From JAKSSE01 sp045597645 (lineage in GTDB: Bacteria; Bacillota; Clostridia; Lachnospirales; Lachnospiraceae): DNA of 23,642 nucleotides. Shown here one piece after another: positions 14,157 through 21,263 of the stretch. The DNA lies in contig JAZLKM010000043.1 of assembly GCA_045597645.1 (NCBI GenBank), forward strand, positions 1 to 23,642, written 5' to 3'. Each line of letters opens with the position of its first letter. Position 1 is the first letter of the stretch. Below the pieces are notes generated by a model, which saw only the letters and a program-made list of their open reading frames with translations, had not been told where the DNA came from and did no database searches. A program made the translations under genes and the position numbers.

Positions 14157-15680
14157 CTAAACCTTGCCGTTAATTATATCTGAATATGTCTCATATCTGT
14201 AGCCGTTTCGACCGCTTCGCTTTACAGCATACATTACCTTATCTACAAGGCTCACCAGTGAATCTATATTATCTCCCGGCTCCGCCACTGCTCTGGTGTA
14301 TCCCTGTGATACTGTGACATAGGGAACTACCGATGACTTTTTGTTCTCCAATTGCTCCTCGTCGAGCTTTTCTTTGATTTTTTCCCCAAGCGCCAAAATA
14401 TCTTCCTTACTAACCCCCGGTAGTAAAATCAAAAATTCATCTCCGCCATATCTATAGACATTTCCAGCTTCGCCTACAGCCTCATCGATTACAGATGCGA
14501 CACGCTTTAGGCATTTATCTCCGTATATATGTCCATATGTATCATTACATTCCTTAAAGAAATCTATGTCCACAAGCCCCACTGCAATAAATGACTTATC
14601 CGCAACAGAGCAGCTTAAATAGTTCTCACTATCTTCCAGCATCTTATTTCTGTTACCAATGCCAGTAAGCGGATCCAGATATACCATGGATTCCTCTATC
14701 TTTTTCTGCTTCGCTGCTACACGCATCTTCCACTGCAGTTCTATATCCTCCGCCTTCTTTGCACGGATCGCCTCTGTCCTTTCCTGCGTGGCTTCGAAGA
14801 ACTTTATGCAGTATTCAGCATATTTTTCAGTGTCGCCTGACAACTTATAATAATCTATCCATTTCTTTAGAATTTCCAGGCGCACATTTGCGGTAGAATC
14901 GTCGCTCAGACCGTTTTCCATTACATTTAGAATCTGCTCCCATCTCTCATAGTCCTTCATCTCCTTTAACAGGTCGACTACATCTGAAAGCGCTTCTACA
15001 TAGTCTGTTGCATAGCCTGCGGCCTTTATAGTTTCAATCCTATCATCAATCTGGCTCTTAACCTTTTCCTGCTCACCCATTTTCCACAGAATCAAGCTTT
15101 CATAGCATACAAATGCAAGCTCATATTCCGCGCTGTGGTCTTCCAAAGAAGCCTTTTGGGCAATCTCATAATGATATTTGGATTTCACAATGTCACCCAT
15201 CTTGTAATAGGTGGCAGACATATTTAGGTTCAAGATTAGGACTAGTGAATTGTACGCCTTGCGAATGCTGGCATCCTTCTCGCACGCAAGCTCAAACATC
15301 TCTGATGCTTTTTCAAAAAACTTAAGGGCATTTTCATACGACTTCAGTTCCATATACTCCGAGCCGAGATTGTTATACATTTTCGCCTGCATTTCATAAT
15401 CATCGCCGTCTGCGACAATATCAAGCGCATCAAGCATATACTTAATGCTCATTGTCTCATTGCCCATCTCATTATAGACAATATACAAGCGGTTTAAAGT
15501 ATTCGCCAAATTATGGGTATCTCCAAGCTCCTCGTAGATATCCTTAGCGCGTATTCCCATCTCCTCAGCTGCCTTAAGGTCACCCTCCATCAATCTCTGC
15601 AGGTTCTCCTCTAAGCACTCATCAGCAAGCTGTCTACGCTCGTTCTGCTCTTTTATAAGTCTTTCATCATACTCTTCCAT
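14157..15680 (-). CDS. TPR-repeat diguanylate cyclase (GGDEF)
   Basis: Soluble signalling protein of 507 residues that should make cyclic di-GMP from two GTP. The N-terminal ~310 residues are helical tetratricopeptide-like repeats (for example MYNNLGSEYMELKSYENAL near residue 101), a likely protein-interaction or sensing part; no membrane segment is seen. The C-terminal GGDEF domain opens with DPLTGIGNR (336-344), has DIDFFKECNDTYGH and the intact catalytic loop YGGDEF (GGDEF at 412-416). The four residues expected to form the RxxD inhibitory I-site just before the loop read GEAG, so product inhibition is probably missing. The start has GAGGAA about 7 bases upstream. It lies 38 bases after ispF, possibly co-transcribed. 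Confidence 0.92.
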   Translation of the reverse strand: MEEYDERLIKEQNERRQLADECLEENLQRLMEGDLKAAEEMGIRAKDIYEELGDTHNLANTLNRLYIVYNEMGNETMSIKYMLDALDIVADGDDYEMQAKMYNNLGSEYMELKSYENALKFFEKASEMFELACEKDASIRKAYNSLVLILNLNMSATYYKMGDIVKSKYHYEIAQKASLEDHSAEYELAFVCYESLILWKMGEQEKVKSQIDDRIETIKAAGYATDYVEALSDVVDLLKEMKDYERWEQILNVMENGLSDDSTANVRLEILKKWIDYYKLSGDTEKYAEYCIKFFEATQERTEAIRAKKAEDIELQWKMRVAAKQKKIEESMVYLDPLTGIGNRNKMLEDSENYLSCSVADKSFIAVGLVDIDFFKECNDTYGHIYGDKCLKRVASVIDEAVGEAGNVYRYGGDEFLILLPGVSKEDILALGEKIKEKLDEEQLENKKSSVVPYVTVSQGYTRAVAEPGDNIDSLVSLVDKVMYAVKRSGRNGYRYETYSDIINGKV

Positions 15681-15718
15681 GCTACTTCCTCAAGATTACT
15701 ACTCATCATTTCTAGGGC

Positions 15719-16267
15719 TTACAGGCTCTTTGTGCACCCCTTGCAATTGCTGCAGTCGTGGACAGTTCCATCATAGACCACATCACTTGCATCATATACC
15801 GACTCTATTGTACACACAGCTTGAGCAGCCATGCCCTCTCCTGCGCCAGTAAATCCAAGGCCCTCCTCGGTAGTTGCCTTCACATTGACCTGTGACGCAT
15901 CAATCCCCATTGCCGCTGCGATATTATCACGCATCTGATCTATATAGGGTCTAAGCTTTGGCCTTTGTGCAATTATTGTCGCATCTATATTGCCTGCAAC
16001 ATATCCATTTTCTGATAGAAGCTCCCTCACTGCCTCCATAAGCTTTATGGAATCTGCACCCTTGTATTTTTCATCGGTATCCGGAAAATGCAACCCAATA
16101 TCCCCAAGACCTGCTGCACCTAAAAGGGCGTCCATTATTGCATGCAGCAAAACATCAGCATCGCTGTGTCCCAGAAGTCCCTTTTCATACGGTATATCGA
16201 CGCCGCCAAGAATTAGTTTTCTTCCTTCTACCAGCTTATGTACGTCGTATCCTGTTCCTATTCTCAT
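15719..16267 (-). CDS. ispF: 2-C-methyl-D-erythritol 2,4-cyclodiphosphate synthase
   Basis: Fifth enzyme of the methylerythritol-phosphate isoprenoid pathway; it converts CDP-methylerythritol 2-phosphate to the cyclic diphosphate, releasing CMP. Metal ligands are seen in YDVH (Asp8, His10) and His42. GHSDADVLLHA, FPDTDEKYKGADS and TTEEGLGFTG are family signatures. The core ends near residue 157; the remaining ~25 residues form an unusual tail with Cys172, Cys175 and Cys178 (DCSNCKGC), which could bind a metal. AGGAAGG before the ATG overlaps the trmL stop region; only 11 bases separate the genes, so they are co-transcribed. Confidence 0.96.
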   Translation of the reverse strand: MRIGTGYDVHKLVEGRKLILGGVDIPYEKGLLGHSDADVLLHAIMDALLGAAGLGDIGLHFPDTDEKYKGADSIKLMEAVRELLSENGYVAGNIDATIIAQRPKLRPYIDQMRDNIAAAMGIDASQVNVKATTEEGLGFTGAGEGMAAQAVCTIESVYDASDVVYDGTVHDCSNCKGCTKSL

Positions 16268-16278
16268 AGTATTCCTTC

Positions 16279-16770
16279 CTACCAGCTGAGCCTATGGAGG
16301 TTCCCCTCCAGGTTCATTCCAGCAAAATCATTCTGTCTAAGTGCTTCATACAGCACTATCGCCACCGAGTTGGCCAAGTTCAGTGATCTAGTGTCACCTA
16401 TCATAGGTATTCGCACGCAAAGCTCAGGATGTTCTACCAATATTTCCTCTGGTATCCCCGCGCTCTCTTTTCCAAACATTATATACGAATCGCTCTCGTA
16501 ATGCACATCTGTATATGTCTGCTTAGACTTCGTGGTAGCCATGTACACCTTCGCCTCAGGATTTTTCAGGCAAAAATCCTCCCAATTTATGTAGGTAGTC
16601 ACGTCCAGCTGGCTCCAATAATCCATACCCGCACGCTTAAGATTTTTCTCTGACAGCGAAAATCCTAGTGGCTCTATGAGATGGAGTCTCGTGCCTGTCG
16701 CCACACAGGTACGACCAATATTTCCAGTATTCTGTGGTATCTCCGGCTCATATAATACAATATTTAACAT
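16279..16770 (-). CDS. trmL: tRNA (cytidine/uridine-34 2'-O)-methyltransferase
   Basis: SPOUT-class methyltransferase of 163 residues that methylates the ribose at the wobble position of certain leucine tRNAs using S-adenosylmethionine. Family signatures are clear: LYEPEIPQNTGNIGRTC at the N-terminus, FGKESAGIPEEIL in the middle and the knot motif IPMIGDTRSLNLANSVAIVL near the C-terminus. AGGAGAATAG precedes the ATG. It lies 32 bases after tcdA and 11 before ispF; the three form a housekeeping run. Confidence 0.95.
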   Translation of the reverse strand: MLNIVLYEPEIPQNTGNIGRTCVATGTRLHLIEPLGFSLSEKNLKRAGMDYWSQLDVTTYINWEDFCLKNPEAKVYMATTKSKQTYTDVHYESDSYIMFGKESAGIPEEILVEHPELCVRIPMIGDTRSLNLANSVAIVLYEALRQNDFAGMNLEGNLHRLSW

Positions 16771-16802
16771 CTATTCTCCTAATCAAAAGCAAGCTACACT
16801 CA

Positions 16803-17522
16803 TTACTTTACTTTTGTCAAATCCTTCACTACTTCCCCAGCAATTATCAGACCAGCAGCCGATGGTACAAAAGCCAGGCTGCCAGGAGTCGACCTTCTGC
16901 CTGCGGCAGGTTGCTCATCACTCGTTTCATTCATAGGCTTTCTAGCCTGTTCAGTTGAGTACACTACCTTTAACTTTTTTATTCCACGCTTCTTACATTC
17001 ATAGCGCATTACTTTTGCCAGCGGACAGACTGATGTCTTGTATATATCTGCCACCTCAAATTTGGTAGGGTCCAGCTTATTGCCTGCGCCCATGCTGCTG
17101 ATAACCGGTACATTGGCTGACTTAGCACGCATTATTATCTCAAGCTTTGCCGTCACAGTGTCCACAGCATCCACCACATACGAATATTCGCTAAAATCAA
17201 ATTCGTCCGCATTTTCCGGCAGATAAAAGCAATTTCGCACCTCCACATCCGCCTGTGGATTTATGTCTAAGATGCGGTCCCGCATTACCTCTGTCTTGTA
17301 CCTGCCCACAGTGCTATGAGTAGCTATTATCTGACGATTTATGTTCGTAAGGCACACGGTGTCATTGTCAACCAGTACAAAATGCCCTACCCCTGTGCGG
17401 GCCAGTGCCTCAACCACGAAGCCTCCTACGCCACCCACACCAAACACTGCGACCTTTGCATCTTTCAGTATATCTATTCCTGCTTCTCCCAAAAGGAGCC
17501 TGCTTCTGGAAAATTGGTCCAT
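16803..17522 (-). CDS. tcdA: tRNA threonylcarbamoyladenosine dehydratase (TcdA/YgdL-type)
   Basis: E1-like, ThiF-fold enzyme that cyclises t6A37 of tRNA to the hydantoin form using ATP. 239 residues. The nucleotide-binding loop is VFGVGGVGGF (about residues 26-35), followed by DNDTVCLTNINRQ, which holds the conserved Asp and Arg of the family. VDAVDTVTAK and SSMGAGNKLDP are also typical; the C-terminal segment GSLAFVPSAAGLIIAG fits TcdA. AGAGGA precedes the ATG. The upstream gene is larE; 64 bases separate them and carry a dispersed element. Confidence 0.93.
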   Translation of the reverse strand: MDQFSRSRLLLGEAGIDILKDAKVAVFGVGGVGGFVVEALARTGVGHFVLVDNDTVCLTNINRQIIATHSTVGRYKTEVMRDRILDINPQADVEVRNCFYLPENADEFDFSEYSYVVDAVDTVTAKLEIIMRAKSANVPVISSMGAGNKLDPTKFEVADIYKTSVCPLAKVMRYECKKRGIKKLKVVYSTEQARKPMNETSDEQPAAGRRSTPGSLAFVPSAAGLIIAGEVVKDLTKVK

Positions 17523-17547
17523 TTTCTTCCTCTAAATAATCCAATGT

Positions 17548-17593
17548 TATTCGCAATCCGCTTCACTAATTGCTCATAAACAATCGCTATCCC
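17548..17593 (-). repeat. Dispersed 46-bp 3'-end element, copy 3
   Basis: Overlaps the stop codon of larE (17587-17589) and extends into the gap before tcdA. It is the most diverged copy but keeps TCGCAATCCGCTTC and TTGCTCATAAACAAT. Unlike the other two copies it supplies the last codons and stop of the gene. Confidence 0.75.
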
Positions 17594-18447
17594 TCGCGGG
17601 TTATTCCTTTTGCCAGTATATCTGCCGGGATGACCATATTCATACCTCCCTGTCTATAGCCCATCATGTCTACAGACACATATGAAAAGCCATACTCCTT
17701 TAACGTATTATATATTTTTTCCCTTGTATCTCGTTCCATCAATCTGTCGATTTCGTCTGATGGCACTTCTATTCTGGCAATATAATCCTTGTCGCCGTGG
17801 ATGCGCACTCTCATCTGCTCAAATCCAAGGTCAATCAGCAGCTGCTCGGCTCTCTCTACCATTGACAGCTTCTCCTTAGTTATTTTTTCACCATAGGCAA
17901 ATCGAGATGCAAGGCAGGCAAACGAAGGCTTTGACCATACCGGTATGCCCAGGTGCGCCAGAAGCTCTCTTATTTCAGCCTTGCAAAGCCCAGCCACCCT
18001 GAGTGGGCTTTTTACACCAAGTTCTCTTATTGCGATATGTCCCGGCCTATAGTCGCCGTCATCATCGATATTAGATCCCTCAGCCACAGCATTCATGCCA
18101 TTGGCCGTAGCCAGCTCCATAACCTTTGTAAAAATAGCTTTCTTACATATGTAGCACCTGTCCACTGGATTAGCTTCGAATCCATCTATCTTATGCCACT
18201 CCACAGCCACGAACTGCTGCTTTACATCTAATGATTTGCAAAAGCTTTCAGCCTCTTTGGTCTCTCTTTTGGGAAAATAGTCTGCGGTCGCTGTTATCGC
18301 CATAACCTTCTGGGTGCCTAGCACATCCACCGCCACCTTAAGTAGCAATGTGGAATCTACTCCCCCGGAAAAAGCAACTGCCACGCTCCCCAGGCTCTGG
18401 ATATATTTTTTGAGCTCATCGTACTTTTTCTCAAGACTTGCATTCAT
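17587..18447 (-). CDS. larE: ATP-dependent sacrificial sulfur transferase LarE
   Basis: PP-loop enzyme that adenylylates a pyridinium dicarboxylate and transfers sulfur, in known systems to build the nickel-pincer cofactor of lactate racemase. 286 residues. The PP-loop is FSGGVDST (about residues 26-33). CYICKK (98-103) is a family signature. PSFACLASR holds Cys178, which lines up by eye with the sulfur-donating Cys176 of the Lactobacillus enzyme; Cys155 is nearby. AAGGAG precedes the ATG. larA, larB and larC are not in this window, so its partner is elsewhere or it serves another cofactor enzyme. The dispersed repeat covers its stop codon. Confidence 0.93.
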   Translation of the reverse strand: MNASLEKKYDELKKYIQSLGSVAVAFSGGVDSTLLLKVAVDVLGTQKVMAITATADYFPKRETKEAESFCKSLDVKQQFVAVEWHKIDGFEANPVDRCYICKKAIFTKVMELATANGMNAVAEGSNIDDDGDYRPGHIAIRELGVKSPLRVAGLCKAEIRELLAHLGIPVWSKPSFACLASRFAYGEKITKEKLSMVERAEQLLIDLGFEQMRVRIHGDKDYIARIEVPSDEIDRLMERDTREKIYNTLKEYGFSYVSVDMMGYRQGGMNMVIPADILAKGITREG

Positions 18448-18481
18448 AACAGGTCTCCTTCTGTCACATCAAATATAAATG

Positions 18482-19348
18482 CTAATTGCTGATATCCTTA
18501 ATACCTAGAAAAGCCCCAAGATTGCCCCTCTGTCCATGGCTCGCCCTATGCGAAAAAAGAAGCTCCGGATTGCAGCACGTGCAAATCTCGGTTGTCTGAA
18601 TGTTTTCTTCCTTCACACCTGCATCCATAAGCACCACCTGATTAGCTCTCCACAGATCCAGCTGGTATTTTCCCTGTATCTTACCGTCGGCTACAATCTC
18701 ATCGTGACCTGCAAATTCCTTTTTGAACTCCAGCGCCACGTCTTCACTTACTTCATAGCAGCTTTGGCATATAGATGGACCTATCGCACAAATAAGGTCT
18801 CCGGCATCAGTGCCATAATTTTCACTCATTGCTTCAATAGTGCGTGCCCCCATGCGTCCCACGGTTCCGCGCCAGCCCGAGTGGGATAATCCTATTGCTC
18901 TATGCACCGGATCTACGAAATACAAAGGCACGCAGTCCGCGTAAAACGTGGCAAGCACTACCCCCGGCTCATCAGTAATCATTCCATCTACATCGAAATG
19001 CTCTCTCGGACGAGTCACTCCTTCGCCGCAATCAGCTTTTCCAACTTTCCTAACATTCGTAGTATGAGTCTGGTCAGAAGTGACAATGTGGTCGATACTA
19101 GTGCCCATTGCAGCCGCAACTCTCCTATAATTTTCCAGCACTCGCTCGGGATCATCCCCTCTGGAAAAACTAAGGTTTGTTGTGGCAAATATTCCTTCGC
19201 TTACGCCGCCCTCTCTGGTGGTAAATCCCTGAATTACAAAATCATACCCATCAAAGCACGGATAGCACAGGAGTGGAAAATCTGTATTCAATTTTCTTTT
19301 TTCCGGAACGTTCTGCATCAAAAGCTTACTCACTCCATACTTTTGCAT
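18482..19348 (-). CDS. pgeF: YfiH/LACC1-family purine nucleoside phosphorylase (peptidoglycan-editing factor type)
   Basis: Cytosolic multicopper-oxidase-like fold protein of 288 residues. Family members are reported as purine-nucleoside phosphorylase/adenosine deaminases and as cell-wall editing factors. The metal-binding signatures are intact: SDQTHT, ATFYADCVPLYF, LSHSGWRGTVGRM, GPSICQSCYEV and LFSHRASHGQRGN. The ATG at 19348 overlaps the upstream glycosyltransferase gene by 19 bases and has no clear ribosome binding site. An in-frame ATG at 19318, just past that gene's stop, is an alternative start (278 residues) that could be translationally coupled. The symbol follows family usage. Confidence 0.88.
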   Translation of the reverse strand: MQKYGVSKLLMQNVPEKRKLNTDFPLLCYPCFDGYDFVIQGFTTREGGVSEGIFATTNLSFSRGDDPERVLENYRRVAAAMGTSIDHIVTSDQTHTTNVRKVGKADCGEGVTRPREHFDVDGMITDEPGVVLATFYADCVPLYFVDPVHRAIGLSHSGWRGTVGRMGARTIEAMSENYGTDAGDLICAIGPSICQSCYEVSEDVALEFKKEFAGHDEIVADGKIQGKYQLDLWRANQVVLMDAGVKEENIQTTEICTCCNPELLFSHRASHGQRGNLGAFLGIKDISN

Positions 19349-20211
19349 AACAATACTTTGTAGAATGTATCTCTATTATCTCCTGTCGTCTCTAGCAACT
19401 CCTGTTTATATGTAGTTTTGTAGATATATGTATCGGAGCTCATTTTCTCCCACGCTGCTTCCTCGTATGGCTCATTTAATCGGTCATTCAGCTCCAAATT
19501 GTATCTATTGTTTATCGGACATTTTTCTATCATGTCACGCACCTCACCAATATTTTCATATGCAATTTTAATGAATCTATCGGTCAGAAAATAGTCCAGT
19601 ATGTCTGTACGGGCTTTAAAATAGTTCTCATAGCATTCGCTCAAAAACCCACACAGCGCATTTCCTTTATTTGCTTTCATGCTGCATATGCACCAAAGCC
19701 CTTTTGAATGCACATCACCTTCCCAAGTAGGGTGTCCCGCCTTTACAGTATAGAAATCGAACTGAAAAAACTCTCTAATCCTGCCATCACTTACAAATGA
19801 TGTTGCATCGAGCCATAATCCACCATACCTGTACAGTAGCTGCATCCTAAGTATATCTGATAAATGCGCTAGAGAAATCACCCCAGAATTATATCTAGCC
19901 ACAATAGTTTCGGAGAATGAAACATATTGCATATAATTCTCGATTGTAACTATTATCAGCTTCGCTTTATCTTTAGGAATGTTTCTTTCAATACTCTCAA
20001 CACATTTTTTCACAACCATTGGTGCACTGTCCAGTCCCTGCCACCAGCATACCCAGACAGGTATCTTACCATCAGCAAATACATCATTTTCTACAGCCTT
20101 GAGCGTAGGTCGATATCCGCCATTAAACCGGTCTATTATATCTATAGATGTCAGATATAAGTAACGGTTTATCTTTTGGCTCATTTCTTCTGTGTAATTT
20201 GTACTGTACAT
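19330..20211 (-). CDS. Capsular-polysaccharide-synthesis-type glycosyltransferase
   Basis: Transfers a sugar from a nucleotide donor, probably to a cell-surface glycan. The protein resembles the Caps_synth (GT32-like) family: VWVCWWQGLDSAP near the N-terminus and the donor-site motif LAHLSDILRMQLLYRYGG followed by LWLDATSF. No membrane segment is seen. The frame stays open up to 20280, but the first codons there lie inside the terminator hairpin at 20264-20304, so a later start is likely. The ATG at 20211, preceded by AAGGGG, is chosen; ATG 20247 is another option. It stands alone among housekeeping genes, with no other capsule genes in view. Its stop overlaps the pgeF start region. Confidence 0.8.
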   Translation of the reverse strand: MYSTNYTEEMSQKINRYLYLTSIDIIDRFNGGYRPTLKAVENDVFADGKIPVWVCWWQGLDSAPMVVKKCVESIERNIPKDKAKLIIVTIENYMQYVSFSETIVARYNSGVISLAHLSDILRMQLLYRYGGLWLDATSFVSDGRIREFFQFDFYTVKAGHPTWEGDVHSKGLWCICSMKANKGNALCGFLSECYENYFKARTDILDYFLTDRFIKIAYENIGEVRDMIEKCPINNRYNLELNDRLNEPYEEAAWEKMSSDTYIYKTTYKQELLETTGDNRDTFYKVLLCKSME

Positions 20212-20263
20212 TTTTCCCCTTAGTGCTGAGAACCTGCGAAATCTCATCACTCTGTTTGCGTTT

Positions 20264-20304
20264 GCCAAAAAAACCATCATCGACGCCCTCGTCTATGATG
20301 GTTT
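20264..20304 (-). terminator. Intrinsic terminator after the G3E-YcgQ fusion gene
   Basis: AACCATCAT and ATGATGGTT arms (about 20272-20280 and 20295-20303), a C/T mismatch, then a GACG/CGTC stem around a CCCT loop form a long hairpin. On the minus strand TTTTTTTGG follows. It lies 9 bases past the fusion gene stop and overlaps the upstream end of the glycosyltransferase frame. Confidence 0.85.
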
Positions 20305-20312
20305 TAATATAG

Positions 20313-21254
20313 TTAATTGAAGTATACCAACTCGTCCTCTGGCTTTTCGCACGGAGTGACTGATATTGGATAATAAACAGGCCCCTTGCCCTTGTACTCT
20401 ATGTTGAACTCCACATGTATCTTGGCTGTAAAGTCAATCCATGACTTGTGCGGAATATCCATCTCCTTCTCGTACTTTGCAATAAATCCCAGAAACTGTA
20501 TATCTTCCACACAGCAGGTCATTGCAAAGCGGCCTGGCACCATTACACCTTTTTTCAGCTTCGGTGGATTATAAACCACAGCCTTGAAGTGCACCGTCTT
20601 GCCATCATACTTTTTAGGATTATCACTGCAGTCCATGTACCACAGTGCGTAGTCCGCATCAGATATATCGATGACATCCGCATTCATATCGAACGGAAGC
20701 TCCGGTTCTGAAGTGTCCACAGTACCATCCTCCAGCTCATATACTATCTGCGCAGGGCGGTTAAAGTTCTTGATATTCGCTCTGAACTTGGCTTTGTTTA
20801 CATCCTTAGGGCAACGATTGAAAATTACGACCTCTGCTGCAAATAGCTGCTCCATCATCATGGTGCGCATATTCTGCATGTAAATCTCAAAAGTGCCAGC
20901 ATCAACCGTAGCTAGCTTTTGTACTATAACCCATGCCTTCGGCAGCTCCATCTCCAGAAGCGGCGCCACCTCCCAGGTACCATTGTACTCAAGAAATACC
21001 ATCTCCGGATGGTACATGCTGTTTATTTCATTAAGCTTAGCCTCGGAAAAGTCTTCCTTATCATCTATCGATATGATATCCACTCCAGCGGCATTAAGCC
21101 TGACACTATCGTACTCAACATCTCCATCCTCGCAGGTGATGATGATGCATTTTGCCCCCTCGGTGAAGCCATTCTCAAATATAGTCTCCTGGATAAGGCT
21201 TGTCTTGCCCGAGTCCATAAATCCTGTAAAAAGATATACCGGAATCTCCTGCAT
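20313..21254 (-). CDS. G3E-type P-loop GTPase fused to a YcgQ/TIGR03943-like C-terminal domain
   Basis: 313 residues. The N-terminal ~200 residues are a CobW-like GTPase with P-loop GFMDSGKTS (11-19) and a second conserved stretch ending FLEYNGTW. The CxCC metal-binding motif of canonical COG0523 proteins is missing; the corresponding region reads ITCEDGDVEYD. The NKxD base-recognition motif is replaced by NRCPKD. From about residue 215 (YDGKTVHFKAVVYNPP) to the end, with RFAMTCC at 242-248, the sequence resembles the conserved C-terminal part of YcgQ/TIGR03943 proteins, which are often encoded next to a predicted permease and CobW-type genes. It starts 9 bases after the CobW gene with AGGAG, so the two are co-transcribed. 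Role in metal handling is inferred. Confidence 0.8.
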   Translation of the reverse strand: MQEIPVYLFTGFMDSGKTSLIQETIFENGFTEGAKCIIITCEDGDVEYDSVRLNAAGVDIISIDDKEDFSEAKLNEINSMYHPEMVFLEYNGTWEVAPLLEMELPKAWVIVQKLATVDAGTFEIYMQNMRTMMMEQLFAAEVVIFNRCPKDVNKAKFRANIKNFNRPAQIVYELEDGTVDTSEPELPFDMNADVIDISDADYALWYMDCSDNPKKYDGKTVHFKAVVYNPPKLKKGVMVPGRFAMTCCVEDIQFLGFIAKYEKEMDIPHKSWIDFTAKIHVEFNIEYKGKGPVYYPISVTPCEKPEDELVYFN

Positions 21255-21263
21255 TATCTGCTC

